Below are positions 1 to 7,046 of a stretch of 11,050 nt of DNA, piece by piece. Within the stretch, counting starts at the first letter, position 1; each line of letters opens with the position of its first letter. The translations under genes and the position numbers were made by a program. The DNA is from Acidimicrobiia bacterium (lineage in GTDB: Bacteria; Actinomycetota; Acidimicrobiia; Spongiisociales; ZC4RG35). The notes under the pieces were generated by a model. It searched no databases and was not told the DNA's origin. It worked only from the letters and a program-made list of their open reading frames with translations. The DNA lies in contig QIDW01000277.1 of the NCBI GenBank assembly GCA_003230435.1, positions 1 through 11,050 on the forward strand, written 5' to 3'.

Positions 1-2
1 AG

Positions 3-458
3 GGTCGTGACACATGGATCATCTCGGCCAGCCCCCAAGGCCTTGTCGAGCCACTAGCCGTCTCACTCGGTATGACCGGGGCGATCGGGACCAGGGGCGA
101 GATCATCGACGGCGAGTACACCGGGAACCTCGACGGCCCCTTCGTGTATGGCGCCGGCAAGGTTGAGTCAATCGAGAAACTGGCGTCCGACCGTGGGTAC
201 GACATGGCGCTCTGTTACGCCTACTCGGACTCGGTCTCAGATCTGCCAATGATGGAACACGTGGGTCACCCGGTCGCAGTGAATCCCGACTCACAGCTTC
301 TTTCGATCTCACGAGAACGTGGTTGGCCGGTTGTCATTTTTGCCCGCAGAACCAAACAAGCTGTCGCCTTCGGCGGTGTTGGCATGGGAACAGTCGTGAC
401 CTCGCTCCTGGCCTACTTCATCGGGCGACGACACGGGCGGTCCAAGCCCCACCATTAG
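3..458 (+). CDS. HAD-IB family phosphatase (SerB-like), C-terminal part, 5' end outside window
   Basis: The reading frame is already open at base 3 and ends with TAG at 456-458, so only the last 151 residues are visible. Near the left edge is WIISASP, the HAD motif II serine/threonine region. It is followed by GPFVYGAGK (the motif III lysine, codon at 159-161) and YSDSVSDLPMM, the motif IV acidic pair that binds Mg2+. The nucleophile motif DxDxT must lie upstream of the window. This arrangement fits the HAD-IB subfamily of phosphoserine-phosphatase-like hydrolases; the true substrate cannot be told from this part. The last 30 or so residues contain a hydrophobic stretch (about AVAFGGVGMGTVVTSLLAYF) followed by basic residues, which may be a membrane anchor. 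The gene converges on dnaE with an 11-bp gap. Confidence 0.85.
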   Translation, partial: GRDTWIISASPQGLVEPLAVSLGMTGAIGTRGEIIDGEYTGNLDGPFVYGAGKVESIEKLASDRGYDMALCYAYSDSVSDLPMMEHVGHPVAVNPDSQLLSISRERGWPVVIFARRTKQAVAFGGVGMGTVVTSLLAYFIGRRHGRSKPHH

Positions 459-469
459 TCAGCAGACTT

Positions 470-3400
470 CTAGAGAATGGCCTTCGGGCCCATCAGTTCC
501 TTCAACTCGGCAAACAGCGCCGACCGTGGCTCCACTTTGTGAGCATCACTCAGTTTGAGCACCTTGGTGTCCCCGTTGTCGGTCATGTGCAGATATACCG
601 AGGCCGACCCGGGATGGTTCTTCAGGATGGTCTTGAGCCTGTTGACAATCTCGGGTGTGAGGCGGCCCGCCTGGATAGTGAGGCGAACCGTGGAGTCATC
701 CCTGATCTCCAGTTCCTTCAACTCCCGTGCCACAACCTTCACATCGTCGCCCCGGTGATCGAGGTTGCCCGAAACCACAAGAACGGCGTCCTCGACGATG
801 AGAGGGCCGTAGTCGTGCACAGTCTTTGGAAACGCGATGCACTCAACCGACCCCTCGAGGTCCTCCAACTGGAAGAAGAGCATCGGATCGCCTTTCTTGG
901 TCCAGCGCCGGGTGATCGAGCCGACAATTCCACCAACCGAGAGCGATGACCGATCGGCCAGATCGCCAAGCTCGGCGATCGAGGTTGAGGTGGCTGACGC
1001 AAGGGCAGCCCCCAACGACAGCAGGGGGTGGTCCGAAACGTAGAGACCCAACATCTCCTTCTCGAAGGCGAGCCGCGTCTTCTGGGGCCATACGAGATCA
1101 GGCACTTCGATGTTGGACTCCTCTTCGGAGGAGTCATCGCCCGCAAACAGGGAGTACTGGCCCATCTCTTCGTTACGGCGCCGTTCCAGAGTGGCATCGA
1201 GGACCTGATCGTGAACCAGCGTGAGGCCCTTGCGAGTGTCACCGCTTGCATCAAACGCACCGGCTTTGATCAGCGATTCGATCGACCTCTTGTTGAGAAC
1301 CGCAATGTCGACACGATTGACAAAGTCCATGAACGACTCGAGCGGTTCCTCCTCGCGGGCCTCGACAATCTTCTCAACAGCACCCTCGCCTACGTTCCTG
1401 ATTGCTGAGAGCCCGAACCGGATCCGCCCATCGTGGACGGTGAAGTCAGACTCCGACTCGTTTATGTCGGGGACCAGCACTTCGATCCCCATACGGCGAC
1501 ACTCATTGAGGTAGACGGCGGTGCGGTCCTTGTTCGTTTTGGTAGCTGTGAGCAATGCGGCCAGGTACTCGGCCGGATGGTGTGCCTTGAGATAGGCGGT
1601 CTGATAGGCGACCAAGCCGTAACCCGCCGAGTGGCTGCGATTGAAGCCGTAGCCGGCGAAGTGCTCGATCAGCTTGAAGATCTCACGGCCGGTTTCCTCG
1701 GGGAATCCCTGGTCGACCGTACCGGTTACGAATTTCTCCTCCTCGGCCACCATCACCGATTTGATCTTCTTACCCATGGCCCTTCTCAGCTCGTCGGCAT
1801 CGGACATCGAATAACCGGCGATCTCCTGGGCGACCATCATCACCTGCTCCTGATACACCATGATCTGATAGGTGTCGGCCAGCTTCTCGGTCAGTACGGG
1901 GTGAAGTTCCTCGATCTCGGCTCGCCCGTTCTTTCGGTCGGCGTAGAGGTTGTGCATGTTGGCGCCCATCGGACCCGGTCGGTACAAGGCGACCAGGGCG
2001 ATCACGTCGTTGAAGCTGTCCGGTTTCAGGGATCGGATCAGGGCACGCATCGCGGTGCCTTCCATCTGAAACACCCCGATAGTGTTGCCGGACTGGAGCA
2101 GTTCGAAGGTTGCCGGGTCGTCCGTTGGGACGTTGTCGATGTCGATTCGCTCTCCGGTCGTTCGCTCAACCAGTTCGAGACACCGCTCGATGATCGACAG
2201 GTTGCGCAGCCCCAGGAAGTCCATCTTGAGGAGGCCGAGATCCTCGACCCCGTGCATCTCGAATTGGGTGACCATCTCTGCATCCTCACCCTTCCGCTGA
2301 ATGGGGACGATGTTGATCAGAGGTTCGGGAGCTATGACGACGGCAGCTGCGTGGATCGAGTCCTGGCGACGCAGCCCTTCGAGTCCGCGTGCGGCGTCAA
2401 CGACCTCCTTCGCCGCAGGGTCCGCCTCATACATCTCACGCAACCCGTGAGCGTTGGCATACCAGTCTTTGACCTCGGACCCCGCACCGGACGGTGGCGG
2501 AGATAGAGCCTGTTCAAGGGTTGCGTCCTTCCCGAGAATCGACGGCGGCATCGCCTTTGCCAGCCGGTCCCCCATCGAATAGGGGTGGCCTAGGACACGG
2601 GCAGCATCCCGAAGGGCCTGCTTCCCCTTGATGGTGGCAAACGTGATGATCTGGGCCACACGGTCGCTGCCGTACTTCTCGGCGGCGTAACGGATCATCT
2701 CTCCCCGATACCGTTCGTCGAAGTCCATGTCGATATCCGGCATCGACTTGCGACCAGGGTTGAGGAAGCGTTCGAAAATGAGTCCGTAGGCAAGTGGATC
2801 GATGTCTGTGATCCTCAAGCAATACGAGACGATCGAGCCTGCCGCCGATCCCCGACCGGGCCCGACACGGATCCTGTTCTCGCGAGCATGGCGGATCAAA
2901 TCCCAGACAATCAGGAAGTAAGCGGGGAAACCCATCTCTTCGATGATCTTGAGCTCGTGCTCGACCCTCTCCCAGACTTCGGCGCCAGGCTCGGAGCCGT
3001 ACCGCTCCCGGGTTCCCTGCTCGACGAGTCGACGCAGGTAGGTCAGCTCGGTCTCACCCTCGGGCACCGAGAACTGCGGGAGGAGAATGTTGCCAAACTC
3101 GATCTCAACGTTGGCCCGCTCAGCAATCCACAAGGTGTTGTCGCAGGCCTTGGGGAACTCGTCGCCGGGAAACAGACGGCGCATCTCATCCGACGACTTG
3201 AGATAGTGCTCCGACCCCTCGAACCTGAGTCGACCGGGCTCGTTACGCAGCGATCCGGTCTGAATGCAGAGCAGAACGTCGTGGGCGTCGTGCTCGTCTC
3301 GCCGGGTGTAGTGGGCGTCATTGGTTGCCAGCAGTGGAGCATCGATCCGGCCGGCGATCTCGAGAAGGTCCGGCATGATGCGTTGCTGGGCTTCGATCCC

Positions 3401-3967
3401 ATGGTCCTGGCACTCAATGAAGAAGTTGTCCTTGCCAAAAACGTCCTGAAAGCGGCCCGCCGCAGCCACTGCCGCATCGACGTCTCGAGAGTTTCCCTTG
3501 TTGCCCTCCTCGCTGACAGCATCGGGAGCGAGAAGTTGGGGCACGAGCCCGCCGAGACATCCAGAAGTGGCGATGACACCCTCGGAGTGCTCTGCGAGGA
3601 GTTCTATATCCATCCGAGGCTTGTAGTAATAACCATCGAGAAACGCCTTCGATGACAGTTGAAGAAGGTTGCGATAACCCACCTCGTTCTCGGCGAGAAG
3701 GTTCATGTGGTAGCGCCGGTTCTCGGCGCCGACCGGTCGATCCCTACGTGAGCCTTCCGTGTAGTAGGCCTCTATCCCGATGATGGGCTTGATGCCCACA
3801 TCGTTGGCGGCCTTGACAAAATCGACCACGCCGTAGAGATTCCCGTGATCAGTGATAGCGATCGCAGGCTGGCCGTCTGCGGCGGCCGCTTCAACCACGT
3901 CCGCGATCCTCGCCGCACCGTCAAGTAGTGAGTATTCGGTGTGCAGATGGAGATGGGCGAAGGACAC
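470..3967 (-). CDS. dnaE: DNA polymerase III alpha subunit (DnaE1 type)
   Basis: This is the catalytic subunit of the replicative polymerase, 1165 residues, full length for the family. The N-terminal PHP domain (about 1-285) keeps all nine expected metal ligands: H7, H9, D16, H41, E66, H87, C137, D217 and H219. The polymerase core follows with GPGRGSAAGS (369-378), the catalytic PDIDMDF (D411, D413) and the third aspartate D583 in KMDFLGLRNL. The likely beta-clamp-binding motif is QYSLF (937-941), after a helix-hairpin-helix region (about 850-905). An OB-fold domain (about 1005-1085) is near the C-terminus. The start is GTG at 3967, chosen because the protein then begins MSFAHLHLHTEYS, as in relatives; no good ribosome-binding site is visible. 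It lies 18 bp after the rhomboid gene and is probably the last gene of the operon. No intein and no PolC-type exonuclease domain are present. An intact PHP site is known to give proofreading activity in mycobacterial DnaE1; activity here is inferred. Confidence 0.97.
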   Translation of the reverse strand: MSFAHLHLHTEYSLLDGAARIADVVEAAAADGQPAIAITDHGNLYGVVDFVKAANDVGIKPIIGIEAYYTEGSRRDRPVGAENRRYHMNLLAENEVGYRNLLQLSSKAFLDGYYYKPRMDIELLAEHSEGVIATSGCLGGLVPQLLAPDAVSEEGNKGNSRDVDAAVAAAGRFQDVFGKDNFFIECQDHGIEAQQRIMPDLLEIAGRIDAPLLATNDAHYTRRDEHDAHDVLLCIQTGSLRNEPGRLRFEGSEHYLKSSDEMRRLFPGDEFPKACDNTLWIAERANVEIEFGNILLPQFSVPEGETELTYLRRLVEQGTRERYGSEPGAEVWERVEHELKIIEEMGFPAYFLIVWDLIRHARENRIRVGPGRGSAAGSIVSYCLRITDIDPLAYGLIFERFLNPGRKSMPDIDMDFDERYRGEMIRYAAEKYGSDRVAQIITFATIKGKQALRDAARVLGHPYSMGDRLAKAMPPSILGKDATLEQALSPPPSGAGSEVKDWYANAHGLREMYEADPAAKEVVDAARGLEGLRRQDSIHAAAVVIAPEPLINIVPIQRKGEDAEMVTQFEMHGVEDLGLLKMDFLGLRNLSIIERCLELVERTTGERIDIDNVPTDDPATFELLQSGNTIGVFQMEGTAMRALIRSLKPDSFNDVIALVALYRPGPMGANMHNLYADRKNGRAEIEELHPVLTEKLADTYQIMVYQEQVMMVAQEIAGYSMSDADELRRAMGKKIKSVMVAEEEKFVTGTVDQGFPEETGREIFKLIEHFAGYGFNRSHSAGYGLVAYQTAYLKAHHPAEYLAALLTATKTNKDRTAVYLNECRRMGIEVLVPDINESESDFTVHDGRIRFGLSAIRNVGEGAVEKIVEAREEEPLESFMDFVNRVDIAVLNKRSIESLIKAGAFDASGDTRKGLTLVHDQVLDATLERRRNEEMGQYSLFAGDDSSEEESNIEVPDLVWPQKTRLAFEKEMLGLYVSDHPLLSLGAALASATSTSIAELGDLADRSSLSVGGIVGSITRRWTKKGDPMLFFQLEDLEGSVECIAFPKTVHDYGPLIVEDAVLVVSGNLDHRGDDVKVVARELKELEIRDDSTVRLTIQAGRLTPEIVNRLKTILKNHPGSASVYLHMTDNGDTKVLKLSDAHKVEPRSALFAELKELMGPKAIL

Positions 3968-3985
3968 TGTTTATCAGACCGGACT

Positions 3986-4819
3986 TCAGATGAGCACAGA
4001 GACCACGGCGAGGACGGCTACCGCCACCCCGGTGACGATTCGCAGCTTCTCGATGTTGGGCCCTGTGAGCCGCGACCAGATCTCACCGATGGCAAAACCA
4101 GCGATCAACCCCCCAAGATGGGCCTGCCATGAGACATTAGGGATGAGGAACGGGATCGCCGCGTTGATCAGAAGCAGAAAGCCGATCTGGCGAAGCATGG
4201 CCCGGCCATGGATCGTATTGCGGCGATGCATCGCCCAACTGAGCCAGACGCCGAACAGACCGAAGATGGCACCTGACGCTCCAACTAAGGGGACCGGAGA
4301 GAGCGGACCTCCGAGATAGAAGGCAAAGGCTCCTCCAATTCCGGCCGACGCCAAAAAGAGACTGACGAAAGGCCACGTTCCAACTCCGCGTTCGATCTGA
4401 GGCCCAAGCACCCAAAGCGCCCACATGTTGAACAAGATGTGGGTGATGGAGGCGTGAAGCAAGATCGGTGTGAAGATCCGCCACCACTCCCCTGTTGCGA
4501 CAGCCGGATTGATTTGGGCCAGATTCTCCACAAAGACATGGTTGAGGCCGCCGAATTGTCCTAGGACGAAGAACCCAACTGCAAGTGCGATGAATGTCTT
4601 GGTTGCGGGAGCGCCGCTGGCGCGAGAGGCCCGAGCCCCGGTGGGGATGATCTTCTGGGTTCCCTCCGAACGCACACATTCGGGACACCGTTGTCCAACT
4701 GAGGCGTCGATGGAACAAGCTGCACAGATCGGCCGGTCACATCGACTGCATTTTAGAAGTGTGTGGCGATCGGGATGGCGATAACAGGCCGGGGCGGAAG
4801 TGGTGTGGTCCTGTGTCAC
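3986..4819 (-). CDS. Rhomboid-family intramembrane serine protease with N-terminal zinc finger
   Basis: A 277-residue membrane protein. Residues 12-48 form a B-box-like zinc finger with C12, H15, C24, C27, C32, C35, C45 and C48. A short linker leads into the rhomboid domain from about residue 73. The domain keeps the family signatures: EWWRIFTPILLHASITHILFN with H122, H127 and N131 in the second helix, GASGAIFG with the nucleophile S182, and QAHLGGLIAGF with catalytic H234. About six or seven hydrophobic helices are visible, the last ending at the C-terminus. Rhomboids cut transmembrane helices within the bilayer; the substrate is unknown. Zinc-finger rhomboids are common in actinobacteria. 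The start is GTG at 4819, with only a weak AAGGG just upstream. The gene lies 27 bp downstream of rluD and 18 bp upstream of dnaE on the same strand, consistent with an operon. Confidence 0.93.
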   Translation of the reverse strand: MTQDHTTSAPACYRHPDRHTLLKCSRCDRPICAACSIDASVGQRCPECVRSEGTQKIIPTGARASRASGAPATKTFIALAVGFFVLGQFGGLNHVFVENLAQINPAVATGEWWRIFTPILLHASITHILFNMWALWVLGPQIERGVGTWPFVSLFLASAGIGGAFAFYLGGPLSPVPLVGASGAIFGLFGVWLSWAMHRRNTIHGRAMLRQIGFLLLINAAIPFLIPNVSWQAHLGGLIAGFAIGEIWSRLTGPNIEKLRIVTGVAVAVLAVVSVLI

Positions 4820-4846
4820 GCCCTTGACGGTATCGGACCGGGAAAC

Positions 4847-5767
4847 TTATTCAGCGGCACGTTGCTCGAGAGAATCAAGCACCACACGGAGATCCGGTGA
4901 CAGCGGCGAGACCACTCTGACATGCTCGCCGGTTGTGGGGTGGCTGAATTCGACACGGCAGGCATGGAGGAAGGATCGTGGAGAGGTCGCCCTCGTGGTC
5001 TTCCCACCGTAGGTTGTGTCGCCTATCACCGGGTGGTCAACCGCGGCAAGATGCACCCTGATCTGATGTGTCCGCCCTGTCTCGAGCCGGACAGTCAGCA
5101 GGGAACATTCGAAATTCGGGTATTCACGATCGACTTCGTAGTGCGTCGTAGCACTCTTGCCACCCTGGACGACGGCACGACGTATGGGTCGGTTCGGGTC
5201 GCGGCCGATCGGTGCTTCGATTGTCCCCGTTGGCGCTTCGAACCGACCGTGAACCAGGCAGGTATAGATCCTCGTGATCTCTCTGCGTTTCAATTGGCCA
5301 ACAAGAGCCTCGTAACCAAGAGCTGTCCGACCCACCAAAATCGTGCCAGACGTGTCTTTGTCGAGACGATGCACCAGACCCCAGCGGTCGACAGAACCCA
5401 CCCCCCTGATCTCGGGGTACCGGTAGAGAAGACCCGCCGCCAGCGTTCCCAGACTGTGCCCGGCACCAGGGTGGACTGAAATGCCGGCAGGCTTGTCCAC
5501 AACGATCACCGCGTCGTCCTCGTAGAGAACACCGAACTCCACCCGCTCCGGCTGAAGTTCGACAGCCGCCTTCGGAGCCGGCGTCGTGATGGTCGACCCC
5601 TCCGTCACACGATCTGCGGGCCTGACCGCCACCCCATCGATGGACACACCGTCGTCGATCAGATCACGGGCTTTAGACCGACTCACTTCGAGCAAGGTTG
5701 CAAGAGCCTTGTCCACTCGGGCCCCGTCGAGCTCGGAGGGAACCTCGACTGTTATCTCGTCCGCCAC
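4847..5767 (-). CDS. rluD: 23S rRNA pseudouridine synthase, RluA/RluD family
   Basis: A 306-residue enzyme expected to isomerise uridines to pseudouridine in 23S rRNA. The N-terminal S4 RNA-binding domain (about 12-60) includes ARVDKALATLLEVSRSKAR. The catalytic domain carries VHRLDKDTSG, with the catalytic aspartate D136, and the later family motif ETGRTHQIRVHL (229-240). The frame stays open for 173 more codons upstream, but those codons lie over lspA and show no family similarity. I therefore place the start at GTG 5767, giving VADEITVEVP, the usual N-terminus before the S4 domain. This start lies 16 bp inside the end of lspA. No Shine-Dalgarno sequence is visible, so translation is probably coupled to lspA. 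RluD rather than another RluA-family paralogue is inferred from the S4 domain, length and lspA neighbour. Confidence 0.93.
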   Translation of the reverse strand: MADEITVEVPSELDGARVDKALATLLEVSRSKARDLIDDGVSIDGVAVRPADRVTEGSTITTPAPKAAVELQPERVEFGVLYEDDAVIVVDKPAGISVHPGAGHSLGTLAAGLLYRYPEIRGVGSVDRWGLVHRLDKDTSGTILVGRTALGYEALVGQLKRREITRIYTCLVHGRFEAPTGTIEAPIGRDPNRPIRRAVVQGGKSATTHYEVDREYPNFECSLLTVRLETGRTHQIRVHLAAVDHPVIGDTTYGGKTTRATSPRSFLHACRVEFSHPTTGEHVRVVSPLSPDLRVVLDSLEQRAAE

Positions 5768-6225
5768 GTGTATATGAGTAGCAGCACGACCGCAACAAAG
5801 ACCGACGCGTCTGCAATGTTGAAGGTTGGAATCCACCACATGCTGATCCAGTCGATGACCCTCCCGTCCAGAAACCCTTCGCCCCGGAACACGCGATCCA
5901 TCAAATTTCCGGCGGCCCCACCCAGCACCAACCCCAATGCGACCACTTCCAGGAGAGGTCGCGAGGTTCGAATCGTCCACAGGACGAAAATGGACACGCC
6001 GATCGCCGCCACTCCCAAGAACGGGCCGGCGTTTTGGAACAACGAGAACGCACCTCCCGGGTTCTCGGTATATGTGAGGGTGAGAAACCCCGGAATCACC
6101 TCTACTGGAGAATCGACGAAGTTGATAGACGCGTACCGTTTCGTGACCAGATCGGTCAACACGGCAGCCAGGGCTAAACCCAGTGCGATCGAATAGCGTC
6201 GGATCAATTGAACCTGGCGGCGCAT
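5752..6225 (-). CDS. lspA: Lipoprotein signal peptidase (signal peptidase II)
   Basis: A 157-residue inner-membrane aspartic protease that removes the signal peptide from diacylglyceryl-modified prolipoproteins. Four hydrophobic segments are visible (about 11-29, 69-86, 92-107 and 136-153). The conserved family blocks are present: TDLVTKR (D25, K29), TENPGGAFSLF (N55), GGAAGNLMDR with catalytic D110, DGRVIDW, and FNIADASV with catalytic D139. The ATG at 6225 lies 22 bp inside the end of the dksA-like gene, and its 3' end overlaps the rluD start by 16 bp. No ribosome-binding site is visible in front of the ATG; instead a perfect hairpin abuts it, which suggests coupling to upstream translation. 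lspA is often beside ileS and rluD in bacteria; here ileS is divergent and one gene further away. Confidence 0.96.
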   Translation of the reverse strand: MRRQVQLIRRYSIALGLALAAVLTDLVTKRYASINFVDSPVEVIPGFLTLTYTENPGGAFSLFQNAGPFLGVAAIGVSIFVLWTIRTSRPLLEVVALGLVLGGAAGNLMDRVFRGEGFLDGRVIDWISMWWIPTFNIADASVFVAVVLLLIYTWRTR

Positions 6226-6578
6226 TCGACGCAGAGCGTCGTATAGGGCAAGACGTCAAGACGCTCGATCGGAATGGCCGTGCCACAGCTTTCGCAGATG
6301 CCGTAGTCCCCAGACTTGATCCGGGCCAGGGCGTGATCCACCTTTCTCATGAGATCGAGGGTGTTCTGCTCGATTGAAAGCTCCTTCGCGTACTCGAGTT
6401 TCATCGAGCTGGCCTCGGCATTACCCGGATCGGGACTCCGGTCTGATGAGCTCTCCGTCAGTCGAGCCACCTCGAGCTCTCGCTCATACTCCTCAACAAG
6501 GCCCTCGAGACGCGTCTTCTCGTCCTCCAAGCGTTTCCTGAAGCGCTCAACCGTGGATTTCGCCAGTTTTCGTGCCAC
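6204..6578 (-). CDS. DksA/TraR-family zinc-finger protein
   Basis: A 124-residue protein with a long charged N-terminal helix pair (about 5-90, coiled-coil character). It is followed by a C-terminal four-cysteine zinc finger, C95-x2-C98-x17-C116-x2-C119, typical of the DksA/TraR family. Proteins of this family bind the RNA polymerase secondary channel and modulate initiation, often with ppGpp. At the coiled-coil tip, the DxxDxA motif of E. coli DksA is not kept: the matching stretch reads SPDPGNAEAS, so the second aspartate is replaced by asparagine. A true DksA role is therefore not assured. The start is GTG at 6578 with a good AGAAGGA ribosome-binding site five bases upstream. It is the first gene of the tightly packed lspA-rluD-rhomboid-dnaE cluster and overlaps lspA by 22 bp. 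Confidence 0.88.
   Translation of the reverse strand: MARKLAKSTVERFRKRLEDEKTRLEGLVEEYERELEVARLTESSSDRSPDPGNAEASSMKLEYAKELSIEQNTLDLMRKVDHALARIKSGDYGICESCGTAIPIERLDVLPYTTLCVECAARFN
6227..6241 (-). promoter_or_regulatory. Perfect 6-bp hairpin abutting the lspA start codon
   Basis: On the minus strand CGACGC-TCT-GCGTCG forms a six-pair stem with a three-base loop, one base upstream of the lspA ATG (6225). It takes the place where a Shine-Dalgarno sequence would be and lies within the last codons of the dksA-like gene. A ribosome finishing that gene would melt it, so it may enforce translational coupling. The stem is seen in the sequence; the function is inferred. Confidence 0.4.
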
Positions 6579-6583
6579 GTTCT

Positions 6584-6590
6584 TCCTTCT
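6584..6590 (-). promoter_or_regulatory. Ribosome-binding site of the dksA-like gene
   Basis: On the minus strand AGAAGGA is followed by a five-base spacer and then GTG at 6578-6576. It is one of the two clear Shine-Dalgarno sequences in the window and fixes the GTG start of the dksA-like gene, suggesting that the operon's main translation entry is here. Confidence 0.7.
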
Positions 6591-6604
6591 GAAAGGTCGG
6601 GAAC

Positions 6605-6653
6605 CCTAGTGGTCTGTCGCCCAAATAGCTACGCATCAATTGAGCGACACCTC
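6605..6653. repeat. Short degenerate copy of the MITE-like repeat, imperfect hairpin
   Basis: The left end reads CCTAGTGGTCTGTCGCCCAA followed by ATAGC. It matches the left end of the 151-bp element at 10217 onward (CCTAGTGGT.TGTCG...AAATAGC, then CGCATC) in the same orientation. It is itself an imperfect inverted repeat: TGTCGCCCAAAT at 6615-6626 pairs with ATTGAGCGACA at 6639-6649. Only about 49 bp remain, so it may be an internally deleted copy. It lies in the 94-bp gap between yggU and the dksA-like gene, where the lspA-operon promoter would be expected. I could not pick out a convincing promoter. Confidence 0.6.
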
Positions 6654-6672
6654 AGGAGCCCGCCGAGCAACG

Positions 6673-6933
6673 TCATGACAACAATCCGAGTTTCCTCCGA
6701 ACAGTCTCGGTATCGCCGCCGGCCACCTGAAACACCTTGTGACGGCTCGTCATTCCCCCGATCAGACTCACTGGCGCCCCCAACAGGCCCTCGAGAAGCC
6801 TCCTCGCTGCGTCGCTGGCCCGGCCGCCCTCCGCTGGCTCGACCACCCTGAGTTTCACCTTGTCGCCATGAAGGCCCACAAATTCGGAGCGGGATGCACC
6901 TGGTACGACCCAGACGTCGATGGTCACACCCAT
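6673..6933 (-). CDS. DUF167 / YggU (UPF0235) family protein
   Basis: A small protein of 86 residues from the ATG at 6933, recognised as DUF167/UPF0235. The beginning MGVTIDVWVVPGASRSEFVG carries the family's hydrophobic-proline-glycine-alanine signature. The middle KVKLRVVEPAEGGRASDAAR and the later GGMTSRHKVFQV match the family's conserved loop and C-terminal strand. The biochemical function of the family is not known. An in-frame GTG at 6963 would add MSGSPIRRSA, which does not look conserved; neither start has a strong ribosome-binding site, so the start is uncertain by ten codons. It is divergent from ileS (113 bp from the chosen start, 83 bp from the alternative) and is separated from the dksA-like gene by the short repeat, so it may or may not be co-transcribed with the operon. 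Confidence 0.85.
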   Translation of the reverse strand: MGVTIDVWVVPGASRSEFVGLHGDKVKLRVVEPAEGGRASDAARRLLEGLLGAPVSLIGGMTSRHKVFQVAGGDTETVRRKLGLLS

Positions 6934-7037
6934 GGCGCTACGTCTGATGGGAGACCCGCTCACCCCGACACAGTAGATCCCGTGGCCACGCCTACCATCC
7001 CGCCCTCGCTGACGAGGAGCCCGCTCCTACGCCTATT

Positions 7038-7044
7038 GGAGAAG
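7038..7044 (+). promoter_or_regulatory. Ribosome-binding site of ileS
   Basis: GGAGAAG lies just ahead of the GTG at 7047, with five bases between GGAG and the start codon. A small hairpin (AGGAG-CCCG-CTCCT, 7015-7028) sits nine bases upstream. The gap to yggU is too short for a T-box leader, which often precedes ileS in Gram-positive bacteria, and none is seen. Confidence 0.65.
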
Positions 7045-7046
7045 AA

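Noticed and set aside
479..497. GGCC-TTCG-GGCC hairpin near the convergent ends of the phosphatase and dnaE genes
   Set aside because: The stem has only four pairs, there is no U-tract, and it lies inside the last dnaE codons; not enough to call a terminator.
1433..2506. Long open frame on the plus strand inside dnaE (357 codons)
   Set aside because: It is antisense to strongly conserved dnaE sequence; the high GC content explains the lack of stops, and the protein has no recognisable motif.
2888..3655. Plus-strand open frame of 255 codons opposite the dnaE PHP region
   Set aside because: It is antisense to the conserved PHP and polymerase sequence and shows no motif.
5768..6286. 173 extra open codons upstream of rluD in the same frame
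   Set aside because: They run across lspA in another frame, look unlike any RluD N-terminus, and the S4 domain begins right after the GTG at 5767.
6964..7046. T-box riboswitch or strong promoter ahead of ileS
   Set aside because: The gap is only 83 bp, with no specifier loop or T-box sequence and no clear -35/-10 pair.
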